Source of the DNA: Brugia malayi
Taxonomy: Eukaryota > Nematoda > Chromadorea > Rhabditida > Onchocercidae
Length of the DNA: 64,000 nt
Direction: 5' to 3'
Assembly (NCBI RefSeq): GCF_000002995.4
Contig: NW_025062479.1
Span: 9,167,721 to 9,231,720 of the forward strand
Shown: positions 11,039 through 25,100 of the stretch, piece by piece
Numbering within the stretch: position 1 is the stretch's first letter
How the letters are laid out: each line of letters begins with the position of its first letter
The notes under the pieces: model-generated
What the model was told of the DNA's origin: nothing
Database searches by the model: none
Seen by the model: the letters and a program-made list of their open reading frames with translations, nothing else
Position numbers and translations under genes: made by a program

Positions 11039-13208
11039 ATGAAACGATACTGGAACAGAACATCATCGATACGTTTCAGAATTTATTTTACAGTGATCTT
11101 ATATTGCTGCCTGCTATTTTGCTGTTTCTATTTCATGCTACCGTTAATCAGATTAATAGTGTTGAAGAGTGAATCATTCGCTGAAAATTTGATAAATCTT
11201 CCTTCATTAAACAAAGAGATAACAATTAATAATACTGTCTAATTTATTGCTATAATTTATTTTTCTATGCTAATTCTTTAAAATTGATTCAACAGATATT
11301 TATTAAATATATTTTGTTTAATAGAATTGAATTATAAAAGTTTTTTTTTTAGATATACAGGAATAACAATAGTAATGAAGGGGTTGTCTTCGTTAATCCA
11401 TATCAATACGGTTGGACTATTTTGGAGAAAACGTTTTGTACCGTACTGTATCCAAACCTAACCGTCATAATCGTTATTCATTCTGCCGCCGATCATTTTA
11501 AACAACGCATACTCTTACGGCAAATGTATGGCCAACGTTTTTACAAACAGGTCAGATATTCCATCTATTATTTTTAAGCGAAGTATTAATTCAGCTATTA
11601 AGAATCACTCATTAGATTCCGATTATGTTTCACATCCAATCTGAAAATTTAATTGACAATGGCTTGAAACAAATGAGACTTGATCTGATAACATCAACAC
11701 TTTATAATTTTTCTAACTCATAGCATCCATATTTTTGCATCTCATAGTTTGAAAAAGTTGAACAAATTTTATGAATTATTTGCTGTAATAAAAAGTGATG
11801 TGATTTATACTTATAAGCAATTTATGAAATTATCATAACATTGAAAAAAATAAATAATTTACAGTATGGTATTACGACACTATTTGCAGTGGGAATGCCA
11901 CCGGATAGTAAAATACAAAAACAGTTACTTGAAGAATCAAGGAAAAAACACGATCTCATACAACAAAATTTCCATGATAGTTATAGAAATTTGACATGGA
12001 AGGTCGAATTTAAACATTTGGTTTCTATTGTAAATAACAAAATGATGTGCCATAAAATTTATTGCAAGTAACTCGTATGATGTATATTGTATGCATAGTT
12101 ATTTAATTGCATCTTAACAAAAAAAATCAGTGCCTAATTGTAATATCTGTTTCATTTTTTTTTTCTTGAATCATTGATATTTCCCAAAAATTCATAATTA
12201 TTTTGTAAGGAAATGTATGATGAAACCTATAATGTATCGATCATCCTTCAGGCATTGATGTGGCTTCGTTTCATCGATGAATATTGTCCGAATGTACAAT
12301 ACATCATGAAGCTTGATGATGACGTCGTAGGCAATATATTGGAAATAATTCATTTTTTGAACGAACATGTTAAAGCAGTAAGCTTGTTGAAATCACAGAA
12401 GCAAATCTTTTGCCGTGTCATTTATCATCGACCAGTGTCACGAGAAAAGAAGAATAAGTGGTACATCAATATTCGGATAAATGTGTCGTTTCCTTTTTGC
12501 TTTTTTTGTTTTTCTTCTTTTTCTTGCATAAATGTAAATTTTAAGGAATCCGGTAAGATTTGTTACTATTTCATTAAAGGTATGTAAGAAGGGATGAATT
12601 GTCATCTGAATATTATTCGAATTATTGCGTCGGTATGGCAATTATATTCACTGGTGATTTACCAAACATGCTGTTACGAGCTGCCAAAAAAGAGAGATAT
12701 TTCTGGGTTCGTTGCTTTATACGATACACTTGTCGAATTCAAAGGTTAAAAGAGATAGGTTAAATTTTCGGGGCCAGTGTAAATTTAAAGCTGAAAGTAT
12801 AATTACTTGTTCTCGAGCTATAACTGAAATGACGTAAGTAAACAAAATAGAGTAAGGGATTATCATTAGTTATCATGAAACAAAAAAAGGTTGATAAGTT
12901 TTGTAAAGGTCAAGATTATATGGCCAAACCTTAATCTTGTTTTATGAGAAGTTGCATGTATTAGATAAAACATGATTTAGTTGTAGATTGATGATTACTT
13001 TATAACTGGAATTTTGGCCAAGAAAGTTGAAGCTCAGTTAGTGGATTTAAAACGAAAAATAGTGATTTACACATGGGAAGGAAATGAAGAAGCGCTTGTG
13101 AATGGTGATATATTCTTTCGTTTATTTTCAAATATGTCGCATGGTCTGCAGTTGTGGCGACAAATTGAAAACAGTTATTTTATACGATTTTTGAATAGCT
13201 CTCTGTAG
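11039..13208 (+). CDS. GT31 beta-1,3-galactosyltransferase-like glycosyltransferase, complete, 377 aa
   Basis: Type II Golgi enzyme that transfers a hexose from a UDP-sugar onto a glycoprotein or glycolipid glycan. Six exons agree in phase: 11039-11236, 11353-11550, 11865-12002, 12210-12460, 12580-12706 and 12987-13208 (stop TAG). The N-terminus is a short basic tail then a membrane anchor (about residues 12-40, FTVILYCCLLFCCFYF). Conserved GT31 blocks follow in order: a VIIVIHSA start with RILLRQMYG, TLFAVG, E-MYDETYN, the metal-binding KLDDDV at about residues 214-216, IFCRVIYHRPV and NKW-YVRRDE (Trp codon split across the splice), YCVGMAIIFTG and the IDDYFITGILAKK acceptor block. All exons end at GT and begin after AG. 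In nematodes this large family includes the bre and sqv enzymes, and I cannot say which substrate is used. An acceptor-like AG lies just before the ATG, compatible with trans-splicing. Confidence 0.9.
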
Positions 13209-15378
13209 CTAATGATGACTCCTTCACATAAACTTTTCTAGAAAATTTAAATGCATGTTTTATTGAAGATCGTTTGTATATATTTTTTTATCACTCAAAA
13301 ATTAAATTTAAAAATTGGATTAGATTTTCCAACAAATATTAAATACAATTATTTAAACTCAGATACTTTTTTCATTACAAAGTGTTTGTCTCATTGATGG
13401 ATATACAAATTTTTTACTTTTACTGAAATGATTTTTGGATAATGCACTAAAAAGTAGTAGTTGATGTATAAACAAGTGGTACAGATTCCGGAATCTCAAA
13501 TGATGTTGGCAAATGTTTTTCTGCTAGGTTTACACATTGAGAGGAAACGAAAGTGGCCGAGAAATTTTAAGATAGTTTTGCTAAAACGTATGATTGAGGA
13601 CATCCACTTTTAAAATAATGCTGTCTTTATCAAAAAAAAAAATAATATAATATATATGATAACAATATATAATAAATAAATATAACATTTTTCCTCTAAT
13701 AAATTTAATTGTGCACGACAACAATGATTACTTTTATAGCTAAAAGAAAATTATATTAAAATCTGAAAAATCTCAACGTTATTGCTCAAAATTCACTGGA
13801 GATTTACATGAGGATAAAATTCCTGATTTTAATCATTGCGCTTGAAAAAGCATATTAGTTAATAAGAATTTACTCTGAAAATAGCAAAATGAAACAGTCA
13901 TCTTGCCTGCCACATATTTATATTTTTTTTATTAACATTTGTGTGTTAAGTGATAACTTAAATCACAAATTTTCCTTTTCTTTACTGTAATAATCTAACA
14001 TATACTTCTTACATTAGCCGAGAAATGTCAGCAAAGTTATGTCTTTAATGCTAATAGTAGTAATAAAAGTTGTCATACTATTCACCATCAAAATTTCATT
14101 TCTTTTTTTCAACCTTCTCGTTTCCACTTCCTGCTTCATGATAATATTTATTAAATTAGATGGAATTTTTCTTTATAGATTTATCTTTTTTTTTTTTGAA
14201 AATCTATGATACTTTAGCTCATTTCATTCTGTTTACCAAATTTTGCAATTAAAAAGTACCAATGGAATGACTTCATCATAATCATTGTAGCAGGAAATCT
14301 CTTGTGATAATAGTATATATGTTGTTCTTGATGCAAAGTTCCATTTTCTCGACTTTTTTTTCTTGTTTTTCTACTGTTTGTTGGACTATTCGCGCTTAAA
14401 AAGATGTCAAACAACTCTTTGATTTCAATTTATTCAATAATATTTCCGTCTTAATGAAATAATATTTTCAAATCACACGTGAATTTATTGTGAAGAAACT
14501 AATGCTTTGATCTGAGAAAAAAAACTTTCATACAACATACAGATGATCATTTCATGTGCTGGCATAGGGGAAAAAAAATTATTTTGATCGTTTCCAATCA
14601 CTTACTAACAACATAACAAAGAAATTGCAGCAATGAAAACATTTGGAAATTTTGATTTTTTATTTCAGCTTAATAAAAAAAGAATTCTTATGGAAAGAAA
14701 TTAAATGGCTATTTTTATAATTAGACAGCACTAATACTGTAGATAATAGAACAGCGCTCATCAATAATTAATGATTTATTCGTTCTAGTTTGTGATATGG
14801 CTCGTGAAATTATTAAGTTGTTGAAATGTCTCATATATGTTCAATTATTTGTTACCTTATAATACTAGTTTAATCTTAATTTCATCCTGTTAACATCACA
14901 TTTAAGTGATCAACAAGTCGCTAGCATACTGACCCAAGCAAAAGATTTTCTGCGGTAACATTGCTGAGATTTATGAAGGATTTTGGATGAAATTATAAGA
15001 GAGATTATGTTCCGTGAACATTAGTTCTTAATAAGCAGATTTTATTACTTACAGCGAGAATTTATCGACACAGTAGAATTTACGCATCAAATCTTATGTT
15101 TTCCGTGGTTATTCTGTAAGATAGTTTAGGCAGTCAGTTCGAAACAGTGTTATGAGATTGTCTAATGAATTGCTACTAGCTGCCTGCCACTTCTCCATGC
15201 AAAGCAGTGTAGCATCGATGTATAGAAGTTGTCGAGTAGTAGTGGGGTGGCACCGCCTGAGGAGATGGGAGAGAAGTGTGACCTAAGCTGATCAACAGTC
15301 CTGTGCTGCTACTACCCACAACCATAGCTAGTGCACTCCTTCACAAACCCTTCTACTTGTCTTACTTGTCTATCAATA
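13209..15378. other. intergenic region between GT31 and leprecan-like genes
   Basis: AT-rich, with no supported ORF. The right end (about 15160-15350) is clearly richer in G+C than its surroundings and lies directly upstream of the leprecan-like start codon, so it is the best candidate for that gene's promoter. No specific factor-binding site can be supported. Confidence 0.4.
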
Positions 15379-18300
15379 ATGCATTGCACCACTTATTTGC
15401 TCATATTTTCGCAGCTTATTACAGATGTTGTTATATGTACATCTGAAGAACCTGAGGTATTTCCTTCTTAAGAAGATTCAAATCCTCTCTTTATAACTTC
15501 TAACATATCACAATTTTTGCTTCATCAAACTTTACAACAAACTTTCTAATTCTTTTAAATTATTAAAAACGTTTTTCTTCCTTAAACTAAATTAAAAAAA
15601 AAAACTTCTATATCTTCAAAAATTTAACCGATTTTGGAAATTTTTTTCATAAAAAAATTAGCAGAATAAAATTTGACTTTTTTAGGTAACTTTCGAACAA
15701 CTGTATAAATATGGTAAAAATGAATATACGAACGGTAACTGGAATGATTGTATTGCATTTTTTCTTCGGTCAATCGAAGATTTCGATTATTTTATTGACG
15801 AAAATGTGTGGTGTCGTGAGAAGTGTGCACAACAGCATAAAATAAATAGGAAAACAGGTTCGTTTATTTTATCTAATATTTCTGCCCGGTTTACTTCCAA
15901 CAAGAATATTTGTTCAAAAAATTGATTTCATTCCGACGATGTTTTATATCGAGAAACTTTCTACAAATGATTAAGCATTTTACATCGTTTAGCATCGATC
16001 CCGACAGATTCTTTTTTTTATCTTTTTATTCTTGATGTTTTTTTGCAGATTATTCTGTGTATAATTTGTCGATATGTATGACTTTTGTTTGTCTTTAAAA
16101 TTTATAGAATTGAAAGATGCCGGAGAAGATATTGCTGAGATAGCAATGATGTACACAAATGCACAACATGCATTGTGCCTGTTCCGATGTAAAAATGACC
16201 GATTAACATCGATGAGACCACCAGTAAGTGATCCTGATGTTTTCGAGGAATTCCAGACCCGAAAACCATATCAGTATCTACAGATTTGCTACTGGAAGGT
16301 ATAATTTAACAACTGTTTAACAGACAATTTGCAAAATAATTTCTGACGTTTTTTTTTTTTAAGATTTCTTGATACATGTAAAATGTAATATAATTTTTGG
16401 TCCAAAAGTAAGCCAATTATTGCAGCAAAAAGATTTGGCGTCAGCAGTAAGAAGTGCCTATACATATTTGGTAGCAAATCCAAAAGACCAGGAAACGTTA
16501 GATAATTTAGCATTTTACATGGAGCAAAATGGGTATAATGAAGATATGCTTATTGATGCTCGACAAATGAAATATGAGGTAAATGAATGTCATACTTTTG
16601 AATAATTGATGATGGAATAAAGTTAAAGAAATTCTTCACGGTTTGATAAAGAATCCATTGGAAAATTTCTTTCTTTGTGATGAGACTTTTCCGTTCTATG
16701 TATAAATTGCATTATGGCATCATATGAACCTTATGCATTTATATGAATGCTTGCATATCATTTTCTACTTCTATCGTCTGATATACAAAATGTAATCAAA
16801 AATACGTTTACCAAGCGAATTTTACGTTACCATTCACAATTCAACAAAATTAGGTTATTTCTGAATCTAGGCAAGTTATATGCGAGGTGTCAAAGCGTAT
16901 AACGATGAAGAATGGCAGTTGTGTGTTAATGAATTTGAAACTTCAGTGAAACAGTTTTTTGACGAGGAACAAAAATGTCGATATATTTGCGAAGATAAAT
17001 TAGACTGGGAAGCGTTTGATAGTGCCAATCCGGAAATAAGTATTATTATTACAAGTTTGTATTACATTATTCGCACACTGGATGCACACTCGAATATCTT
17101 ACAAAAATTTCATATGTTTGTGCTGAGACATTTGTTCCAGGTATATATTTGTCTGTGCTACGATGTAAACATGACTGTGTTAAGAAGCTGTCACGGGTAA
17201 ATGGTCATGATATCGAGTTCATTCTTCCAACATACTTCGAATATCTCCATGTTTGCTACTACAAGTGTTAGTTTACTCATAAAATAAGGAAGGACAGAGT
17301 ATAAATGATGTTGGCACTGTTTACTGGCATTTTCTAATCATTGTTATCACCTGAAATCACTTGATTCAATCGTCATCCCATTCCCTTTAATCCACTGATT
17401 TATTGGACTGTTTCCTGTTCAAACTATAGAAGGCTATTAAGAAGAAATATTTTCTTGGTTTGCTTGAATTCTCCGAAGTTATGATCAAGTAATAACAAAG
17501 TCGACTGCAATAATAATTTAATAGCACGAACTTAAATATGACAAAGAAACAACAACCCAAATAAAACAACGAATCAAAAAATTTTTTGTGATGTTAGTAT
17601 TTTTCAGACTTAAAGGAAATGTCAAATCAGGAATCATTATACTCTGGATTTTTTAGACCAAAAGGATACGACCATTCAACAATTTCTGAAAATTTTCAGT
17701 GAACCGTGGAAGAGATGTATGTGAAGCCGTTGCAAATAGTATTTTGCTGAATCCTAGTAATCCAATCATGCGACGCAACAGACTGTTCTATTCAAAAACA
17801 TACAGGAGTGACGATCTTTTCAAACCTTCTGATGTAGGTTTGAAAAGTATCACACAAGATTTTTCATTAATGATGGGATTTGTTTCGTTAAAAAAATCCA
17901 TTGAGATTATCACATGCACACATAAAGATCAACGAATACACATTTTTGTTATGGTTATGTATAATTGCAGGGTATTATCGAATTCCATAAGCGGTATGCA
18001 GTTGAACGACTCTTCTTGGAGTTCGTCCATGAACGTTTCAAATTCGAAAATAATGATGTACGGATTATCGTGGATATTTTGCTCTTTCATTAAGATCACT
18101 AAATGGTGTTAAAAAAATATGAAAAGATCCTATAGATAGCTTTATTGTTGCTATTAATATCAATGCAAAACATAATGTGCATGATGATAATTTGCAGTTA
18201 CCCGCAGAAATAGTAGATGATCGTCTTCCACTGGATACAACCGTACCGATAAACGATGATTTCGATTATTCCGTCATCGAAAAAGAATTGCTTACTGAAG

Positions 18301-18563
18301 GAGAGTGTTCAGCACTAGCAATAGCGGCTATATTCGAAACAAAAACAGCACAACAGAAGCAGTTATTAATTAGTTTGACTGATCGAGTGGCATCACGGTA
18401 CAGAACTCAAACTCTGTACCATTCTCTCACTTGTTCCCCGGATATCAGTGTGTCAAAATGTCCTCATCATGCACTCATTGTGTCTATAGATCGTTCAAGT
18501 TGTGGTATATTTTTAACTGATCCAGAACCAAACTCCTGTGTACTCATTTTTTGCGTCGGCTAA
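15379..18563 (+). CDS. leprecan/CRTAP-like protein (prolyl 3-hydroxylase family) with degenerate dioxygenase end
   Basis: Family members sit in the ER, modify collagen prolines and chaperone collagen. Nine exons fit by phase: 15379-15456, 15686-15857, 16108-16298, 16426-16578, 16871-17054, 17141-17266, 17700-17833, 17971-18057 and 18198-18563 (496 aa). Exon 1 encodes a hydrophobic signal-like start ([17 protein letters not shown]). All four CxxxC motifs of the CRTAP/P3H N-terminal half are present in order: CREKC, CLFRC, CRYIC and CKHDC. The family's YLQ-Y-K motifs are also present ([22 protein letters not shown]). The last exon aligns weakly with the 2-oxoglutarate dioxygenase region (TEGECSAL like SDHECQEL; DPEPNSC like DPEANEC), but the iron-binding His-x-Asp is Ser-Ile-Asp near residue 471. 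The frame stops at 18563. A second frame just after a T6 run (18547-18552) carries RDFS, which matches the family's RDYS. This suggests a frameshift, an assembly error or a decayed domain. No ER-retention KDEL is seen. Confidence 0.75.
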
Positions 18564-19628
18564 GAGATTTCAGTGACCACTTACATCTCTATTCTAATAA
18601 CATGAATTTGAAGAAAATCGAATATCCTTAAAAATATTTGTAAAAAGGACGTCTTTTTCAATAACAATATAGCTATATAACACACACAAATATAGCTATG
18701 TAATCTATAGGACTGCAAGATTTACAACAAGCAAAGACTCGAGCTATGCAAATTCCGCTCTTTTCGTGTAACTTCACCATCGTGTATCCTGTCTAACGTA
18801 AGAGTAAGATACAACTCAACACTTCAAATTACCTTACTTTATTAGGCGGTACTCGAAACCACTGACGGAGGTACACGGATAGAAGATCATATGAAGCTTT
18901 TTGATATGAACAATTTCTAAGAGTAATTTCCGCTGATGCTAGTTCTACTGATACGGATGCACCTTAGTTATATCATTTCTGCGGTCGTAAAATGAAGCGT
19001 AGTTAAAACCTTAGCAAATAAATTAAGACAGGTGCACATACAAACATCAAGTTTTAGGTTACCAACGCTTCCTTCTCCACCTTTCAAAGAACATGAAACC
19101 TTATACCCAATCACTATGTAAATAGGAGATGGTATTTTATATGATTATTTCCTGTAACAACAGACATAAGATGGGATTTTTTTTTTAATTGTAATGCGAT
19201 TTTAGTTAACAAAATTGATGAAAATTAGTACTCAGAATAAAAATACGGGAAAAAATTGGTACCCGCACAACACCATGAAGTTACGTCCCTCCAAAGTATC
19301 GCATTTACTTAGTATGCTTATCAAGAGAATGCAACAGAAACGAACACGAAATATGCCCATAAATTTCCAAAAAACCAGAAAAAGAGTTGATCAGCATTAC
19401 TTTGGAAGGTTCCGTAAGATAGCATAAAACATAATCTTTAAAAACAAGTTTCAAGTGAAGACATAAAACATCTTTAAAAACAAGTTTTAAGTAAAAACAA
19501 GTGAAGTTAAAATAATTTCTGAAACAATGGTCAGTAAATTTAGTTTCCTAATCTGGAAGTAGATTTTTTGTAAGAAATTTCTTTCTGGCGCTAAATTTTC
19601 ATAAGCTCACAACTGCCAATAACACGAA
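18564..19628. other. region between convergent leprecan-like and ferredoxin genes
   Basis: Contains the shifted-frame remnant up to about 18631 described under the leprecan-like gene, probable 3' untranslated regions of both convergent genes, and a short ORF at 19218-19427 (69 aa, very basic, no recognised family). Next to it is a small tandem duplication of about 38 bp at 19424-19500, built around CTTTAAAAACAAGTTT. Confidence 0.4.
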
Positions 19629-20258
<630 letters not shown>

Positions 20259-22143
20259 ATTTCTTGAAAATTAGGTAAGTAAAAGAAAATAGAGTTAACA
20301 TGCCAAGCATACATCTCTTGCAAATAATAAACCTTTTGCTTAATATCTTTGGAAGGACTTCAAATTTCCATCATTTTTAGAATTCTTCTGTGACGAGATT
20401 GCTAATGTGTACAGAAAAAAAACTCATTCTCACTGTTTGCACAATTCTCGTAATTATATAGAAATGTGGTAGTACATCAGCGAAAATAATTTCTGACTCA
20501 TCTTCACTGAAATGACAACTAGCCGTATAATATAATAATATAAATTATTTATTATATACCACACGTACAACATGAAAGAATCATTAATGGCTTCCGTTAT
20601 TGATTCTCCTTAATGTCACCAGTTCGACTACACCATATCATGTAAAATTTGATACGTCAAAGAAATTTAAGATTAATGAACAGTAGATGTTAACTGTTCG
20701 AGATATCTGAGTGCTGTTTCGGTTAATCGTAGAAGTAACTTGAAAGCTTTTCCTGGTTGCGAGGAGTTAATTAAGTTCAAAACTGCCCTGTCAATCTTGG
20801 AAACTTACCTACCTCACTTCATTCGAATCGCAAGGACGCCGACACACAAGCATACAACCCCACAAAGTACAAACACACTTCCCAAAGGAAGCCACAAAAC
20901 AAATGTGTAAATAGCCTACAATGCAATCCCTTTGTCTCAATGCACTTCTTGTTGTGTCTTCCTTAGGGCCCTTTAATTGCTTCCTCATTGTAGTATGGGA
21001 AATTTGCCTTCCTGGATGGTTTCTGTTAATTTTCCCTTCGTCGTATTTTCTTTACCTATGAATTAGGCAGTTCACCATTAGTTACCCACTATTACCCATT
21101 CCACATTCCAATGAATATCCCCTTTACTTCCAGGACAGAAAATTATGTTTGAAAATGCTGCATTGCATTCTTTTGAGGAGCTCAGCTTTGTCATCATAAC
21201 TGTTAGTTGTAATGAAGATAATAAAATTACCCAGTAGTTTCTATAAGTTTCATCCTATGATTGTGATATTTTAAACACCAATTTCGAAACATCAATTTCT
21301 TTGCGATTCTTAGGATGATAACAATCGCAGAGAATATTGGTACTATAAATGTTTGATAGTAGAACAGCCTTGGCGTTCTTTTTATTATATGTTGATTTGG
21401 TCGATTTCGTAATTTTATTTTAATTTATTGTTTTTTAAATGTCGATTTTGCTGTCTTTCTTTGGACTTTTTGTTTTTTCAAAATTTAATTTCAGAAAATT
21501 CAGAACTGTCCTTTTTCTCACAAGAAAAAAGTGTGACGATAAAAGTAATATGGAAATCGAGGAAGGAATAAAGTGCATAGCTGACTTTTTCATGCCATTA
21601 TCAGTTTAAATAAAATAAAATTTTTCTCTTAGTTGTTACCAATTACAATGATGATTTCTGCAGGATAATTGTCATCCCAAAAAACCGGCACCATTTGATT
21701 CCAATCGTCCAATCGTATCTCCCAAGAGCCTTTACCTATTTACACACTCTATAGCTCCCTCAACTCCTCATTTGTGATAAATTGGCTATTTATCCTCCAA
21801 CCTATGATGGTTTTGGTTTTTAACAATCATGGAATGGTCTTTGGTTTTCCTGTATGGTTACATTTAGTGGGGTGCGGGGCAGGTGAGTGGTTTTGTAGTT
21901 CGGTAATTTCTTCGGTCTCACTACTTTCTGATGGATAAGTATACAGCTAAAGATTGTTTACGTAGACAAAGTTTGATATATTCACATCCTCTGCGCTCAT
22001 ATCACTGTATGTTACTTCCACTGCATGTTGACGTCAGTTACAGTATCACTGGCTAGTGGTCTGTCTGGATGAGTAGCTGTCTGTCCTTTGACCTTACTTG
22101 CAAATTTGGTAAGAGCATATAAAGGTAAATAAGCACATTGTAG
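20259..22143. other. divergent intergenic region between ferredoxin and Ac45 genes
   Basis: About 1.9 kb shared upstream by the ferredoxin gene (leftward) and the Ac45 gene (rightward), so it must hold both promoters. Base composition is mixed, with a more G+C-rich patch at about 20810-21010. No ORF with family similarity and no RNA gene was found. Confidence 0.45.
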
Positions 22144-25100
22144 ATGTGGCAGCTTTGTACGACACTATTTGCAGTTTGGTTCCAATATTGCACTGCTTAT
22201 GATATTGTTATTTTCTCAACTCTGAACTTGAAGTAAGTTTTAATCATCAGTACTTCTCGACATTTCCGGTCCAGTATAACTTTTGCTTCCTTCTTCCCAA
22301 GATTTCACATGTAGGAATAGTTATTAAATTATTTGACTCCATGGTCGAATGTTGAGTGAAGGTGCAAGAGCAGGAGTTAGTTATGTTGCATAGTGAGAAG
22401 TCCAGTATGTGTCCCGTCTTTATCTTAACATCACTTAATCATCGCATTTCTTTGCGTGATGAGTATTGCGCCGGATTCAGTGACAAAGGTAAGTCACATT
22501 TTTTCCATAATATAATAAATGCTAAAACTTCATTTTAGAAAAATGGCAGTAGAAGACCTGGCAGCATCCTCAAAAATACTAGCTATTGGTGTTAAAGATT
22601 TCTCATTACCAAACTTTGGCCTATATGCACAAGCCTATAGTGGCGAAAACTCTGATTCTCCGTTTTCATCATTAATGCGAATCTTCCCGTATCAAAAAGC
22701 ACTTTCAATGGTTAATCCATTAATGATGAGTTTTGCCTTTTTGTGAATAGAAAGCGATAAGAGAGAAACTTCGGAATGAAAGATTAGTATTCAGTGGATA
22801 GATTGGACAAAGGATCATTTAGTGTCATTCTTTATTTTAATACTGATGTTAGGGATGTAATTCCACATAACTTTCGAGATTTTCATTTATATTATGCGAA
22901 AGAATCCTTGCATTTTATCTACAGATGGATATATTACCTTTTGTGGGTCGACTATTTATATTTTGTCACTGTTTTCCGAAAGTAATTTTTTAGGTGACTT
23001 CAAACGATGGTGATATCCATAGGTCAAGTACTGGTGTAGATTACACTCAAAAAGATTTGCACGACTTTTTAACATCTGACAGGAATTTTGAAGGCTATGA
23101 GACAGTTATCATTTCTTCTCAGGATGCTTTCGAAAATGAACTGGTTTGTTTTTTGATTTGTTACGCAGTATGTGGTAGAGTCATTGTATTATTTTTCACA
23201 CGTAATCTTTGCAGGTTCGTCGTAAGCGTGTTTCCTCCAATGTTAGTTTTGACGACGAGCCATCATCTCATGCAGTTTCGGAAATGGATAATCGACAGCG
23301 GTTATCTGCCTCAGATCGTCATGTAATTTTTTCCTTATCGTAACAAATTTGTTATTTAAGAATTTTGGTTTGGATATTAGATCAGTACATCGTGCTATGC
23401 TGTTATGTATCAATAGTGGTAATATTTCTCAGGCAGAACATATGGTTTTACCGAAATAGGTTTTTCTTTTTTTTTAAGATCATAATGCAGTGATAAGAGA
23501 TTGCATTGTCAGGTTATATGCATTATTTTCTAAGTTGATTAGGTGTGAGATCTGGTGACTTCTGATGGGGTGATTATATCATTTTAGTGAATATATTATC
23601 TATTTCCTTTTGCCAGCATATGTGTGATCATGATTTACGTCATGTTAGAACCTCTGTAAAATACGGGCGATTTGTAGGATGAACGAATATAATGAAATTA
23701 TTTTCTTCATGAAATTAGAAAAATATGTTACATTTGAAACTTAAGTGGTAAATTCTTTTTTGAAGTCTAACGAGGAATATACACGCCGAAAATTAAGATG
23801 GCATGTTTACAAGGTTGTATAATGTTTTTAAAGATTAATGCAGATTCTTTTTAGCAAAATAAGTTGTCGTACGTATGACTACTTTGCTTGATTTCTTCGA
23901 TATTTTCACTTTACTGAACCGCTTTAAATTTTTGTTAAAAAAAGGTTTAGTCAGAGAGTTATTTGCTGAAGTAATGCCTCACATGTACGATAGCTTATTG
24001 ATCAATACTGCTGAGCAGCACTTGTTATCATTTGTCAATTACTTTTGCATATTTTACAGTCGTGGTAAATTGTGTCTTGCATGATTTGCTACAGTGAATT
24101 TTTGAATTAATATTCTTACTGGCTTTGTCTTATCAGTCATGCGTGTTTTCTTTTATTCCTTTAAAAAAGATCTGTTGTTTCTTAGTTTCAATCATTCACC
24201 GCATCATCAAAGTTCTTTTTGTTTATTATCTACAGTATCGTATGCATGTCTGTTCGATGTTCCCTAAAAATGTTTGTTTAGAAACAATCAGTTTTGTTTT
24301 CAGGATATGCCTGTGGTGCTACCTCCTCCTAATCCATCGCAAAAAACAGCATGCCTTCTGTACATGGAGGCCTTCGATATTATTATTTCGAACTCACGTT
24401 TCTTAACTGTTGGAAGTGAAGGCAAAAATAAGTATTCATCTGGGCCGGATCATTGTAAATGTAATGTGAACAGCAGTCAAGGTCGTGCAAGGTTAACAGT
24501 ACAATTTTCCTTTTTTTTTCCTTTTATTTTTATTTTTTTATTTTAGTCCTTTTATTTTTTAATTTATTTCTTAAAAATCGTTTTTAGTTTTATATCTATG
24601 CTTTACCAAGTTCGGATTTTTGTTATTACAAATAAGAAAATATTTGCTAGACCGATTTTTATTTGTAACAAGTTTGAATTGAAATTGCGAATGCATGCAT
24701 ACTTTACAAATATTTAAAGTAGTGCTAATATTGTCAACAGCTTAATTAAAATTTTTGTTATTACAGTTTCATAATTGATGTCGAAGTTGGAGAAAACATA
24801 GAAGACGCCGAAAAAGAATTCTATTTGACGAGTGGAACTACGATAACTTTTCAGTAAGAAACATTTTCAACCATTCACTCAGTTGTACATCAGTTTGGAA
24901 CTTTTAATTCATAATTTTCAGGTTGGATTTCTTACGAAGTCGGAATGGCTACTGGTATTTAGATGGCACCAAATTAAAGAATAATTTCAAAATTAATGCT
25001 TTGCGCGCCAAAGTTAGCTTTTCATATTTTCTTTTTATGCATGGAATACTTTAAAAAGTATTGATAGTGTTGGTGTATTATGGTTTGGCATATAAAGTAC

